A stretch of 64,000 nucleotides of DNA from Yinghuangia aomiensis. Lineage in GTDB: Bacteria > Actinomycetota > Actinomycetes > Streptomycetales > Streptomycetaceae. This document shows, one piece after another, positions 1 to 9,473 of this stretch. The notes beneath the pieces were generated by a model. The model was not told where the DNA came from, searched no databases, and saw nothing but the letters and a program-made list of their open reading frames with translations. The stretch is taken from NCBI RefSeq assembly GCF_039542225.1, contig NZ_BAABHS010000023.1:83448-147447 (forward strand). Reading direction: 5' to 3'. Every line of letters starts with the position of its first letter. Position 1 is the stretch's first letter. The translations under genes were made by a program, and so were the position numbers.

Positions 1-3000
1 GAGGACTTGGGCGCGCTGCTCGGTCTGCTGACGGGCTTCCTCGGCCCGGTTGTTGCTGCTTTCCAGTTGGTCGCGGGCCACTTCGAGCCGGTGCTTCTCG
101 GAGTCGAGGCGCTGGGTGCGCTGTTCGAGTTCGTCGAGGATCCGCACCAGGTCGGACTCGCGCGCCCCGCGCAGCGGATCGGACTCGGTGTTGCTGCGGA
201 CCTGGATGGCGAGCCCGGCCCCGAGCGCGAACAGCAGCAGCCCGACGATCAGTTGGGCCCGGCTGACGCGGGGCGGCCAGACGGCGCCGAGGAGCCGGCG
301 GCGGCCGGTGGGTTCGTCGGTGTGGGGGTGCTCGGGGAAGTCGGAGGTGTCGGGGTCGTCCGGATCGTCGGGGCCTTGCGGCCCGTCGGGGCCGTCGGGT
401 CCGTCGCCGCCGGGACCGCGCGGGCCTTGGGGGCCGCGAGGGCCCTGGGGACCGTTGCCGTCCCCGGGCGCGCCGTCGTGACCGGCGTCGGCGTGGCCGG
501 CGCCGCGCTCGTCGTGCGGACGGCCGCGGTCGTCGGCGGAACGCTTGGCGTCGCTCCCCCGGTCGGGACCGGGCGCCGCGGACGGATCACCGGGCTCGCC
601 GGGCGTGCCGACCGGCTCCGGGAGTTCGGACGTGGTGCCGGACATGCCTTCGGCGCGGAACAGCCGCGACACGCCGCCGCGTGCCCCGCGCCCCGCCGCG
701 TGCCCGGGCTCGCCGCCGTGTCCGGACCTCCGCGGACGCAGCGGCACGACGTCGCCGCCCCGCCCGGCATGCGCGGCCCGCCCGCGGTCGGACGCCCGAT
801 GGCCGGGCGCCGCCGGACGCGCGCCGCCACCGTCGGGTTCCTGGGACGACGCCTGGCCGCGCCGGGGAGCACGGTGGCCGGGCGAAGCCGGACGCGCGCT
901 GTCCTGACCGGGCTCGGAAGGCGCCTCGCCGGGCCGACGCCCGGACGCGGGCGCCTGGCCCGCGGCGCGGTCGGGTCCGTGTTCGGGCGTGTGGCGGTGA
1001 GTGGGGCCGTCGTCGCCGGCCGGGGGCGTGCCGGCACCCGGGTGTGTCGGGCGCGCGCCATCCCCACCGGGCTGAGCGACGCCTTCGCCGGGCTGCGTGA
1101 GGCCCTCGCCGGGCCGACCCCCGGGCACGCCGTCGGCCGCCCCGTGGAGCCCCAGCGGCTCGGTGCCACGCCGCCCGTCGCCCGGCCCTGGCACTCCACC
1201 GCGCGGAAGCCCCGACGCGGAAGCATCGCCGCTCGGCCCCGCCACGCCCCCGGAGTCCGGCCTGGGAGCCCGGCGCATGTCGACGGGCGCGCGCAGGCCG
1301 CCGTGGGGCGGCTGCGGCTGCGGCGCAGTGTCGTCGGGAAAACGTCCAGGCGCCACGCCGCCGCGCGGATCAGCCGACGCGGCGCCACCGGTCGGCGGGC
1401 GCAGCGACGCGGTGTCGCCACCGGGCCTCGCGGCCCCGAACTCCGGCTCGGGCGCGCGACGACCGTCACCGAGGCCCGGCCGCCTGCCCTGCGGCAGCCG
1501 TGCCGCGGAGTCGTCGGCGGGGTGTCCGTGCGGCGCGCGGCCGCGCGGATCGGTCGACGACGCGTCCCCGACCGGCGGGCGCAGCGCCGCGGTGTCTCCG
1601 GAGGCCCCGCCCGTCGGACGAGGCGCCTGGGGGCCGTCTCCGGCCCCGCCGAAGTCCGGCTGCCGCGTCTCCGCAGCCGCGGTACGGTCCACGGACCCGC
1701 TCGCGCGCCCCGGAGCGCCTTGCGGCGACGCCCCCGGCGGGCGGACCGCCGCGCCGAACCCGCTGTCGCCGTCGTCGAAGCCGGGGCCGTACGGGTTCGC
1801 GACCTCGCCGGGCCGCTGCGGCGGCAGATCGCCCCGCGGCCGGTCGGCGGCTTCCGGACCTTGTCCGGCCACCCCGGCACGCGCACCGGACGGCCGCATG
1901 TCGCCGCGCCGCGCGTCACCCGCGCGCGACAGATCAACCCGCCGCGGCAATTCCGCGGACGCACCGGAGCGGCGGCCGGCGTCCGAGGCGGAAGCATCGG
2001 CGGCAGCGGCCTGCCAGGTCTCGCCCGGAGCCGAACCGCCCGGCGCCGCGGGCACCGACGATCCGCCGCCAAGCCCCTCCACCAGCCGCCCGAGCGCCGC
2101 GAACCCCGGCTCGGGAGCGGCGGGACCCGGAGGCGGCACGGAATTTCCGCCGCGAGCCGTCGGTGTGGGAGTCCGCGGCTGCGTGGAGGCCGCGCCTGCG
2201 GCTTCCCGTCGCGCGGTGTTCCACGGGTCGGCGGTCGGCATGCCGGACGAGTCGGCCGGCCGGGGCGCGACGTGGTCTTCCGAGGCTGCTGCCTGACCCG
2301 CGGGCCGCGAGGGACCGGTGGTCCGCGGCGCGGCGACTCCCGGTCGCGGTCCCCAGCCTTCCGAAGCAGCCGAGTCGGCCGAAGCCACCGGGTCCGGGGT
2401 CACCGGGGTCACCGGGGTCACCGGCAAGTCCGTCACCCGACGCGGCAGCCCACCATCCGCCGCGGGTTCGGACTCGCTTGCAGCTGCCCGACCGTCGGTC
2501 GGCGCGCCCGGCCCGTCGCCCGGCCCGTCGCCCGGCGCGTTGCGCCGCCGAGGAATCGCCTCGGCAGCCGGCGCCCCCGCTTCCGCCGCCTCCAAGTCGC
2601 GGAACCTGCGGAACGCCGGCATCTCGGGCCGCCCCCGCCCCGCGCCGCCGCTGTTTCCGGCAGCGTCGGCGCGCCCGGCGGGTCCTCCGCTGTCGGGCGC
2701 GTCCTCGCGTCCCCGGGAGCCTTCCCAGGCGTCCGTCCCGGCACGGTCGTCGGCGCTGCCGCGGCCCGCAGACCCTTCACCGCTCGGCCCGCGCTCGCGT
2801 CCGGGAGCACCGTCCCAGGCGTCCGTCCCGCCGCGGCCGGCAAATCCTCCGTCGTCCGCGGTCTCGCCGAGCCGGGCGCCGGCACCGCGGCCGTCCACCC
2901 GGTCACGGGCCTCGACGCCGTCGAACCAGCCCGACCCGTCGCGGCCCGCGGACCCGCCTTCCGCGGTCTCGCCGCGCCCCGGCGCGGCCTCGTGCCCGGC

Positions 3001-3108
3001 GAAGCCGTCGGAACCTCCGTCCGCCAAGCCGTCAGCCAAGCCGCCGTGCGGCTCTTCGCCATGGCCGCCGTCTCCGGATCTCCCCACCCCCGGCCTGTCG
3101 TCCGCCAT
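1..3108 (-). CDS. DUF881 family membrane protein with giant disordered N-terminal extension (partial)
   Basis: The reading frame stays open from an ATG at 3108 down to base 1, giving 1036 codons with the C-terminus outside the window. Roughly residues 1-930 are Pro/Gly/Ala/Arg/Asp-rich and look disordered. They include a VTPVTPVTP run (about residues 228-238) and a collagen-like G-P-Q/G-P-R stretch (about 881-916). A single membrane segment (AQLIVGLLLFALGAGLAIQV, about 951-971) is followed by a coiled-coil start (ILDELEQRTQRLDSEKHRLE), the usual opening of DUF881 proteins. DUF881 proteins normally have about 250-320 residues, so the cytoplasmic extension is exceptional. It starts 13 nt after the small-basic-protein stop, with AGGGTG upstream, so it is the last visible gene of that operon. 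The long ORFs on the plus strand here are GC shadows. Function is unknown; a role near the division machinery is only inferred from context. Confidence 0.85.
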   Translation of the reverse strand, partial: MADDRPGVGRSGDGGHGEEPHGGLADGLADGGSDGFAGHEAAPGRGETAEGGSAGRDGSGWFDGVEARDRVDGRGAGARLGETADDGGFAGRGGTDAWDGAPGRERGPSGEGSAGRGSADDRAGTDAWEGSRGREDAPDSGGPAGRADAAGNSGGAGRGRPEMPAFRRFRDLEAAEAGAPAAEAIPRRRNAPGDGPGDGPGAPTDGRAAASESEPAADGGLPRRVTDLPVTPVTPVTPDPVASADSAASEGWGPRPGVAAPRTTGPSRPAGQAAASEDHVAPRPADSSGMPTADPWNTARREAAGAASTQPRTPTPTARGGNSVPPPGPAAPEPGFAALGRLVEGLGGGSSVPAAPGGSAPGETWQAAAADASASDAGRRSGASAELPRRVDLSRAGDARRGDMRPSGARAGVAGQGPEAADRPRGDLPPQRPGEVANPYGPGFDDGDSGFGAAVRPPGASPQGAPGRASGSVDRTAAAETRQPDFGGAGDGPQAPRPTGGASGDTAALRPPVGDASSTDPRGRAPHGHPADDSAARLPQGRRPGLGDGRRAPEPEFGAARPGGDTASLRPPTGGAASADPRGGVAPGRFPDDTAPQPQPPHGGLRAPVDMRRAPRPDSGGVAGPSGDASASGLPRGGVPGPGDGRRGTEPLGLHGAADGVPGGRPGEGLTQPGEGVAQPGGDGARPTHPGAGTPPAGDDGPTHRHTPEHGPDRAAGQAPASGRRPGEAPSEPGQDSARPASPGHRAPRRGQASSQEPDGGGARPAAPGHRASDRGRAAHAGRGGDVVPLRPRRSGHGGEPGHAAGRGARGGVSRLFRAEGMSGTTSELPEPVGTPGEPGDPSAAPGPDRGSDAKRSADDRGRPHDERGAGHADAGHDGAPGDGNGPQGPRGPQGPRGPGGDGPDGPDGPQGPDDPDDPDTSDFPEHPHTDEPTGRRRLLGAVWPPRVSRAQLIVGLLLFALGAGLAIQVRSNTESDPLRGARESDLVRILDELEQRTQRLDSEKHRLEVARDQLESSNNRAEEARQQTEQRAQVL

Positions 3109-3121
3109 GTCTCGCACCCTC

Positions 3122-3454
3122 TCAGGCCCGGAACACGTGCCGGCGGATCGCCGCGGCGTTGGAGAAGATGCGGATGCCGAGGACGACCACCACGCCGGTG
3201 GACAGCTGCGCGCCGACGCCGAGCTTGTCGCCGAGGAACACGATCAGGGCCGCGACCACGACGTTGGACAGGAACGACACGACGAAGACCTTGTCGTCGA
3301 AGATGCCGTCGAGGAGCGCGCGGAGGCCGCCGAAGACGGCGTCGAGCGCGGCGACCACCGCGATGGGCAGGTACGGCTCCAGTTCGTGCGGGATGACCGG
3401 GCGGGCGAAGAACCCGACCACGACCCCCAGCGCCAGGCCGAGTACCGCGATCAC
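3122..3454 (-). CDS. sbp: Small basic protein, DUF1290 family
   Basis: A 110-residue, almost wholly hydrophobic protein with three predicted membrane segments (residues about 1-18, 28-45 and 58-98). It contains the family-typical blocks VIPHELEPYLPIAVVAALDA and FGGLRA. The GTG start at 3454 overlaps the preceding stop (GTGA) and sits behind a good GGAAGGA ribosome site, so it is translationally coupled to the upstream DUF881 gene. Small basic protein encoded between two DUF881 genes is a conserved arrangement in actinomycetes and some Firmicutes, where Sbp lies near division genes. The biochemical role is not established. Confidence 0.9.
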   Translation of the reverse strand: MIAVLGLALGVVVGFFARPVIPHELEPYLPIAVVAALDAVFGGLRALLDGIFDDKVFVVSFLSNVVVAALIVFLGDKLGVGAQLSTGVVVVLGIRIFSNAAAIRRHVFRA

Positions 3455-4593
3455 GCTAGTCCTTCCTCGGGCGTCGGCGCGGAGTCGCGCGCGGCCGCGT
3501 TGTTCGACGGGTGCGCGGTGGCCGCGCCCGTGGCGGATTTGCCGTTCTTGGGCGGTGACGTGCTGTTCCGCGGGGTCGCCGGGGCTTTGCTGCCCGGAGT
3601 CGCGGGGGCCCCGGACGTCGGGGTGGGAGACACCGTACCGGTCTGCGGCGTGCCCGAGGGGCCGGGCGCCTGCGTGGGGCCCGCGGACTGGGCGGGGGCG
3701 GGCGGTGCGCCTGCCGGTTGGGCGGCCCGGAGCTGGATGCCGATGGCGGCGGGGAGCTTGATGCTCTTCTGCGTCGCGAACGTCGCGCGGATGCCGTACC
3801 GCTCGCTCAGCGCGTGCAGGTAGCGCCCGTCGGAGCTGTCCTGGAAGGCGACTTGCATCTTCTTGCCGTTGCCGATCGCGAGGATCGTGTACGGCGGCGA
3901 CAGCGGCCGGTTGTCCACCAGGATCGACGCCCCCGCGGCGCGGATCGCGGAGAGTGCCGTGAGGCGCTGGCCGTTGATCCCTATCGCTTCGGCGCCGGCC
4001 TGCCACAGGCCGTCGACGACGCGCTGCAGGTCGCGGTCCAGGACACGGCCGTTGGCGAGGTCCTCGGCGGCGCGCGGGTCCTTGTTGGCGCCGTCGGCGC
4101 CGTCGGACTGGGCGGCGTCGTCGACGACGACCTTGAGGCCGGGGCCTTCCACCGGGTCGGCGCCGGTGAGCAGCGCAAGGAGGTTGACGCGTTCGATTTC
4201 GTCGGGCGTCAGGTTCTTGTCCTGCATCGCGTCGACCTGGTCGCGCAGCGCGGCGACTTCCTTCTCCAACTGGTCGGCGGTCGTCTCCCGGGTGTGGATG
4301 CGCGCGATGAGGTCCCGGCGTTCCTTCTCGGCCTGCGGGGCGGCGATGCGGACCTGGATGGCGGCCATGGTGACGACCGCCGCGATGAGGCCGACGCCGA
4401 GCATGACCACGAGGCGGGCGCCGGGGGCGCGGCTGAGGGCGGTGCCCTGGCCGCGCACCGCGCGGCGGGCGGTGGCCTCGGCGTATCCCTCGTCGAGGCT
4501 GTGATCCATGATGTTGATCAGCAGCGACATGGACGCGTCGGGCCGCCGGTATTGGGCCTGCCGGGCCGGACCGGGTGTGGGCTTCGGCGTCAT
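3451..4593 (-). CDS. DUF881 family membrane protein
   Basis: 380 residues. The short N-terminal cytoplasmic part contains SLLINIMDHSLDEGYAEA, typical of actinomycete DUF881 proteins. One membrane segment follows (LVVMLGVGLIAAVVTMAAIQV, about 60-80), then a coiled coil (EKERRDLIARIHTRETTADQLEKEV) and the extracytoplasmic DUF881 domain (GLKVVVDDA, LWQAGAEAIGINGQRLT, ILAIGNGKKMQVAF). The last ~85 residues are a Pro/Ala/Thr-rich tail. The ATG at 4593 has a weak ribosome site; an internal ATG at 4530 (MSLLINIMDH) matches where many family members begin and is a real alternative. Coupled to sbp by a 4-nt overlap. Confidence 0.88.
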   Translation of the reverse strand: MTPKPTPGPARQAQYRRPDASMSLLINIMDHSLDEGYAEATARRAVRGQGTALSRAPGARLVVMLGVGLIAAVVTMAAIQVRIAAPQAEKERRDLIARIHTRETTADQLEKEVAALRDQVDAMQDKNLTPDEIERVNLLALLTGADPVEGPGLKVVVDDAAQSDGADGANKDPRAAEDLANGRVLDRDLQRVVDGLWQAGAEAIGINGQRLTALSAIRAAGASILVDNRPLSPPYTILAIGNGKKMQVAFQDSSDGRYLHALSERYGIRATFATQKSIKLPAAIGIQLRAAQPAGAPPAPAQSAGPTQAPGPSGTPQTGTVSPTPTSGAPATPGSKAPATPRNSTSPPKNGKSATGAATAHPSNNAAARDSAPTPEEGLA

Positions 4594-4731
4594 GCGCCAT
4601 ATCGTTCCATGCCTGCCCGGCCCGGCGTATGAGGGCCCGGGAGCGGGCGTGCGCGGGGCACGCGGCGCGGCCGGAAAGCACCCCGCCGCGCGCCCCCCGA
4701 AGCACCCTGCCGAGCGCCCCGGAAACGCCGG

Positions 4732-7227
4732 TCAGTCGCCCGCGCGCTCCACGACGTGCGACCACTCGTCGAGGAGTTCCGCGGCGGCCGCGTCGTCCGG
4801 GCCTTCGGCCCACAAGTGCGTGACGGCTTCGGCGACATCGGGCAGCACGAGCACCCAGCGGCCGTCGGATTCGACGACGCGGACGCCGTCCGTGGTGTCG
4901 ATGCCGCGCTCCCCCGCCGCCTCGACGACCGAGCGCATGACCATGCCCTTGGCCGCCCACGGCGTCGGCACGTCCCGGCGCAGCACATGCGCCCGCGGGA
5001 TCCGCGCATCGATCTGACTGAGCGTCAACTGGGTGCGGGCGACCAGCCCGATGAGCCGGACGAACGCCGCCGTCCCGTCGAACACCGTGCTGAACTCCGG
5101 GATCACGAACCCACCGCGCCCGTCGCCGCCGAATACCGTGCCGTCCTTCGACGCCACGCGCGCCAGGTCGTCGGGCGACGTCGTCGTCCACCTCACCTGC
5201 ACGCCGTGGTAGGCCGCGACCTGCTCGGCGATCCGCGTCGTGGTGACCGGCAGGGCGATATCGCCGCCGCGCCGCTCCGCGGCCACCAGGTCGAGGAACA
5301 CCAGCAGCGCGCGGTGGTCGTCGATGATCCGGCCGCGTTCGTCGACGAGCGACATGCGTTCCCCGACCGGGTCGAAGCGGACCCCGAACGCGGCACGCGA
5401 CGACGACACCATCTCGCCGAGCCGGATCAGGCCCGCCGCGCGGTCCTCCGCGGTCTCGGTCGGCCGGGCGTCGTCCAGGCCGGTGTTGATCGACAGCGCG
5501 TCGATGCCGAGCCGGCCGAGCACGCTCGGCAGCAGCAGCGCCGCGTTGCCGTGCGCCGCGTCGACGACGACCTTGAGCCCGGCGTCGGCGACGCCGGTGA
5601 TGTCGACGGTCTTCAGCAGCGAACCCGCATAGCTGTCGAACGGGCGTGACGGGAAAGTGAGTTCGCCGATCTCGCCGGGGAACGCACGGCGGTACTCCTG
5701 CCGCCCGAACACCCGGTCGAGCTTGCGCTGCTGGGCCTGCGACAGGTCGGCGCCGCGTTCGTCGAAGAACATGATGTCGACGGAGTCCGGCACCCCGGGC
5801 GTCGTGCGGATCATGATGCCGCCCGCCGAGCCGCGCGCGGTCTCCTGACGGGCCACCGGCATCGGCACGTTCTCCAAGTCGCGCACGTTGATCGCGCTGG
5901 CCTGCAGCGCCGAGATCACCGCCCGCTTGAGGGCCCGCGCACCACGCGAGTGGTCGCGCGCGGTGGTGACCGTCGCGCCCTTCTTCAACGTCGTCGCATA
6001 GGCGCCGGCGAGCCGGACGGCGAGTTCCGGGGTGATCTCGACGTTGAGGATGCCGGACACACCGCGCGGCCCGAACAGGTTCTTCTGCCCGCGCGACTCC
6101 CAGATCACCGACGTGCTGACGACCGCGCCCGCCTCGATGGTCTTGAACGGGTAGACGCGCACGCCCGTCCCGACGAGGGACTCCTCCTCGATCAGGCACT
6201 CGTCGCCGATCACCGAGCCTTCCTCGATCCGCGCCGCCCGCATCACGTCGGTGTTCTTGCCGACGACGCAGCCGCGCAGGTTGGTCTGCGGGCCGACGTA
6301 GACGTTGTCGTGGATGACGGCCTTGTGCAGGAACGCACCGCGCTTCACGACGACGTTGCTGCCGAGCACGGTGTGCTCGCGGATCTCGACGCCGCCCTCC
6401 ACCTTCGCGTAGTCGCCGATGTACAGCGGGCCCTTCAGCACGGCGTCGCGGTCGACCTCGGCGCCTTCCGCGACCCACACGCCGGGCGACAGCTCGAAGC
6501 CGTCGATGTCGACGTCGACCTTGCCGTCGAGGACGTCGGCCTGCGCCTTGACGTAGCTCTCGTGCGTGCCCACGTCCTCCCAGTAGCCCTCGGCGACGTA
6601 CCCGTAGACGGGCTTGCCCTCCTCGAGGAGCTTGGGGAAGACGTCGCCGGACCAGTCGACGGACACGCCCGCCGCGACGTAGTCGAAGACTTCCGGCTCC
6701 ATCACGTAGATGCCGGTGTTGACGGTGTCGGAGAAGACCTGCCCCCACGTGGGCTTCTCCAGGAAACGGTCGACGCGTCCTTCGTCGTCGATGATCGTGA
6801 TGCCGAACTCGACCGGGTCGGGCACCCGGGTCAGGCACACGGTCACCAAGGCGCCCTTGGCGCGGTGGTACTCGACCAGCTTCGTCAGGTCGAAGTCGGT
6901 CAACGCGTCGCCGGAGATGACCAGGAAGCTGTCGTCCCTGAGCGCTTCCTCGGCGTTCTTGACGCTGCCTGCGGTGCCGAGAGGGGTCTCCTCGTTCGCA
7001 TACGTCAGGTGCATCCCGAGATCCTCGCCGTCGCCGAAATAGTTCCGGACGAGCGACGCGAGGAACTGCACGGTGACGACCGTCTCGGAGAACCCGTGCC
7101 TCTTCAGCAGCCTCAGCACGTGCTCCATGATCGGGCGGTTCACCACGGGCAGGAGCGGCTTGGGCATGCTTGAGGTCATCGGGCGCAGGCGGGTCCCTTC
7201 ACCGCCTGCCATGACGACGGCCTTCAT
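4732..7227 (-). CDS. Mannose-1-phosphate guanylyltransferase / phosphomannomutase-like fusion
   Basis: 831 residues. Residues 1-235 form a nucleotidyltransferase domain (MKAVVMAGGEGTRLRPMT signature, PKPLLPVVNRP, LVISGDALTDFDL). Residues about 250-375 are a left-handed beta-helix of hexapeptide repeats (VWVAEGAEV, NVYVGPQTNLRGCVVGKNT). The remainder resembles alpha-D-phosphohexomutase domains (SAINVRDLENVPMPV, GLKVVVDAAHGNAALLLPSVLGRLG). The usual Ser phosphorylation loop of phosphomannomutase (TASHNP) is not seen, as is common in this actinobacterial fusion type, so the mutase half may be regulatory. The expected product is GDP-mannose for glycolipid or glycan mannosylation. It follows the CDP-alcohol phosphatidyltransferase and two GT87 genes on the same strand, which fits mannolipid synthesis. 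Confidence 0.88.
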   Translation of the reverse strand: MKAVVMAGGEGTRLRPMTSSMPKPLLPVVNRPIMEHVLRLLKRHGFSETVVTVQFLASLVRNYFGDGEDLGMHLTYANEETPLGTAGSVKNAEEALRDDSFLVISGDALTDFDLTKLVEYHRAKGALVTVCLTRVPDPVEFGITIIDDEGRVDRFLEKPTWGQVFSDTVNTGIYVMEPEVFDYVAAGVSVDWSGDVFPKLLEEGKPVYGYVAEGYWEDVGTHESYVKAQADVLDGKVDVDIDGFELSPGVWVAEGAEVDRDAVLKGPLYIGDYAKVEGGVEIREHTVLGSNVVVKRGAFLHKAVIHDNVYVGPQTNLRGCVVGKNTDVMRAARIEEGSVIGDECLIEEESLVGTGVRVYPFKTIEAGAVVSTSVIWESRGQKNLFGPRGVSGILNVEITPELAVRLAGAYATTLKKGATVTTARDHSRGARALKRAVISALQASAINVRDLENVPMPVARQETARGSAGGIMIRTTPGVPDSVDIMFFDERGADLSQAQQRKLDRVFGRQEYRRAFPGEIGELTFPSRPFDSYAGSLLKTVDITGVADAGLKVVVDAAHGNAALLLPSVLGRLGIDALSINTGLDDARPTETAEDRAAGLIRLGEMVSSSRAAFGVRFDPVGERMSLVDERGRIIDDHRALLVFLDLVAAERRGGDIALPVTTTRIAEQVAAYHGVQVRWTTTSPDDLARVASKDGTVFGGDGRGGFVIPEFSTVFDGTAAFVRLIGLVARTQLTLSQIDARIPRAHVLRRDVPTPWAAKGMVMRSVVEAAGERGIDTTDGVRVVESDGRWVLVLPDVAEAVTHLWAEGPDDAAAAELLDEWSHVVERAGD

Positions 7228-7317
7228 CGAGTCACGTCCTCCTTCGCTTCGCTTCGTCCGCGCGGAGTGGCTCCCGGCAACGCGGGATGCCTCGCGGACG
7301 GCTGGGCAGGGGCCGTG

Positions 7318-8007
7318 CTACGCGTACCCGGTCCCCGCCTGTTTCACCGCGGCAACCAGCCGTCTGGCCTGTACCGCGTACAGAACTCCTGCCCACCAGT
7401 ACAGAGCGATACCCCACCAAGCGAAGGCCCAGCCGAAGATGGCGGCGAGAGTTGCGACACGTCCCGTGTCGTCGCTGAGCAGCAGCAACGGGAACGCGTA
7501 CATCAGGTTGAACGTCGCCGCCTTGCCGATGAAAGAGACCGGCAGGAGCCCGTAGCCGTACTTCCGCAAGTACGGGAACAGCGCGCCGATGAACAATTCG
7601 CGCGCCACGAGAATGCCGGTCACCCACAGGGGCAGGATGTCGCGGACCGTGAGACCGATGATCGTGGAGATGATGTACAGCCGGTCGGCCGCCGGGTCCA
7701 GGATCTGGCCGACCCGGCTGATCTGGTTCCACTTGCGGGCCAGCTTCCCGTCCAGCCAGTCGCTGACCCCGCTGGCCATCAGGATGACCAGCGCGATGAT
7801 GTCGTGCTTCGGTCCGCCGAACTCCGGCCACAGGACCAGCCACAGGAACACCGGCACGCCGAGCAGCCTCAGGAAGCTCAGCACGTTCGGAATGGTGAGC
7901 ACCCGGTCGGTGGTCACCGCAAGGTTGCCGCCCGTCGCGGGGCGCGGAGCCGGGCCGCCGTCGGACGGGCCGGGCTCGGGTGCGGGGTGCTGGGCCGCCA
8001 CGACCAC
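7318..8007 (-). CDS. CDP-alcohol phosphatidyltransferase family protein
   Basis: 229-residue integral membrane enzyme. The family motif is complete: SDWLDGKLARKWNQISRVGQ followed by ILDPAADRL, i.e. D-G-x2-A-R-x8-G-x3-D-x3-D. About five membrane segments are visible (PNVLSFLRLLGVPVFLWLVL, IIALVILMASGVSDW, LYIISTIIGL, ILPLWVTGILVARELFIGAL, LAAIFGWAFAWWGIALYWWA). The substrate alcohol (glycerol phosphate, inositol phosphate or other) cannot be read from the sequence. The GTG start at 8007 has GGAGAACGA directly upstream; the first ~30 residues are Pro-rich. It begins 20 nt after a GT87 gene and precedes the GDP-mannose enzyme, so a role in phospholipid head groups to be mannosylated is plausible. 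Confidence 0.88.
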   Translation of the reverse strand: MVVAAQHPAPEPGPSDGGPAPRPATGGNLAVTTDRVLTIPNVLSFLRLLGVPVFLWLVLWPEFGGPKHDIIALVILMASGVSDWLDGKLARKWNQISRVGQILDPAADRLYIISTIIGLTVRDILPLWVTGILVARELFIGALFPYLRKYGYGLLPVSFIGKAATFNLMYAFPLLLLSDDTGRVATLAAIFGWAFAWWGIALYWWAGVLYAVQARRLVAAVKQAGTGYA

Positions 8008-8027
8008 TCGTTCTCCAGATCAGGGCG

Positions 8028-9344
8028 TCACTCGGGGCGGGAACCGCCGGACGGAACGGACGCCCTGAGCGTATCGGTGCGCGCCCCGCCCCCGGACCCG
8101 CGCCCCGCTTCCCCGGTCGGCCGCAGCGCCAGATAGGCCGCGACGGCGACCAGCAGCAGCCCCGCGAACAGGTACGCGTTCCCGGCCAGGAACTGCACCG
8201 CATCCCAGTGGTGCTCGCGGTCGTCGGCATACGGCAGCTTCCACAGCAGCCCCTGCGGCGTCAGCGCCGGCCGCCCCGGCAACGCCATCGGCCACGCGAA
8301 CGCGAGCAGCACGAATCCGACCGGGAACGCCGCCCACGCCGCCTTCACCGCCCACGAACCCGCCGCCCGCCCGCGCGTGACGGCGACGTGCACCACCAGC
8401 ACCAGCACCGGCGCGACCCACACCCAGTGGTGCGTCCACGAGATCGGCGACACCAGCAGCCCCGTCACCCCGCACGTCACCACCGCGGCGAGTTCCTGCC
8501 CCCGCCGGGACAGCAGCGTCGCCGCCCCCAGGCCGGCGACCGCGGTCGCCGCGCACAGCAGCAGCCACAGCGGCGCCGCCCCGCCGTCGAAGACCCGGCG
8601 CAGCATGCCGTTGAACGACTGGTTCGAGATGAAGTCCTGCCCGACGTTGTCGCCCACGCCGATCGCGTCGAACCAGTACTTGCGGGACGCCGCCGGAATC
8701 AGCAGCCACGAGCCCAGCACCGTGGCCGCGAACGTCGCCACCGCGACGGCCGCCGCCCGGAACCGCCGGGTCAGCAGCAGGTACACGACGAAGATCCCGG
8801 GCGTGAGCTTGAACCCCGTCGCCAGCCCGATCAGCGCGCCCTTCCACCAGCGGCTGTCCGGGAACGCCAGGTCGACCAGCACGACCGCCAGCAGGATCAC
8901 GTTGACCTGCCCGAACAGCAGCGTCTGCTGTACCGGCTCCAGCCACAGCGCAGCCCCCGCGACCGCGAGCGTCGCACCCGCCCGGCCCCAGGAACGCCGG
9001 TAGTGCAGCATCCCCCACGACACCCAGACGATCACCAGCAGCGACGCCAGCGTCAGCCCCGTGACGACGAGCTTGAGCGTGCCGAACGAGAACGGAAGCT
9101 TGTAGAAGACCAGCGCCGCGAACGGCGGATAGATGAACGGCAGCTTCCCCTCGCCGAAGCGGTGCGTGTAGAGCCGGTGCTGCGCCCGCTCCAGGGAGTG
9201 CCCGGCGTCGTTGTAGACGCCCAGGTCGATCAGCCGCCACAGCGCGTCGGGCTGGTGGCGCACGGTCAGCACCCATGCGGTGGCCGCGGTGGCGGCGACG
9301 AGCAGGCCGAACGGAAGCCACCAGCGCGCCGGAAGGGTTCGCAT
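8028..9344 (-). CDS. GT87 family polyprenyl-phosphate mannosyltransferase-like protein
   Basis: 438 residues with around ten membrane spans. The N-terminal lumenal loop carries LIDLGVYNDAGHSL followed by KLPFIYPPFAALVFY, the signature region of GT-C fold GT87 (DUF2029) enzymes, in which an Asp just after the first span is thought to be catalytic. Further markers are QTLLFGQVNVILLAVVLVDL and SNQSFNGMLRR, also shared with its neighbour. GT87 members transfer mannose or arabinose from polyprenyl-phosphate donors outside the membrane (for example PimE). It is a paralog of the adjacent 9474-10892 gene, apparently a tandem duplication. The acceptor is unknown. Confidence 0.85.
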   Translation of the reverse strand: MRTLPARWWLPFGLLVAATAATAWVLTVRHQPDALWRLIDLGVYNDAGHSLERAQHRLYTHRFGEGKLPFIYPPFAALVFYKLPFSFGTLKLVVTGLTLASLLVIVWVSWGMLHYRRSWGRAGATLAVAGAALWLEPVQQTLLFGQVNVILLAVVLVDLAFPDSRWWKGALIGLATGFKLTPGIFVVYLLLTRRFRAAAVAVATFAATVLGSWLLIPAASRKYWFDAIGVGDNVGQDFISNQSFNGMLRRVFDGGAAPLWLLLCAATAVAGLGAATLLSRRGQELAAVVTCGVTGLLVSPISWTHHWVWVAPVLVLVVHVAVTRGRAAGSWAVKAAWAAFPVGFVLLAFAWPMALPGRPALTPQGLLWKLPYADDREHHWDAVQFLAGNAYLFAGLLLVAVAAYLALRPTGEAGRGSGGGARTDTLRASVPSGGSRPE

Positions 9345-9473
9345 GGCGGCATCATGGCGCCGCGCGGGGGGCGCACGCCATTCAGACGCGCGCCCTGCGC
9401 CGCGGTGGCGCCAAACGGGTGAAAGCGGGACGGGGCGGGCAGGCGAACCGGGACGGTTCGGGCGGCCTGCCGC

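Noticed and set aside
2395..2425. Nine-bp tandem repeat as an iteron
   Set aside because: It lies in frame in the DUF881 gene and encodes VTP repeats; no origin features around it.
7..3396. 1129-codon plus-strand ORF over the DUF881 gene
   Set aside because: Its frame is the complement of a real DUF881 frame with membrane helix and coiled coil; translation is Arg/Gly/Pro low complexity. It is a GC-bias shadow.
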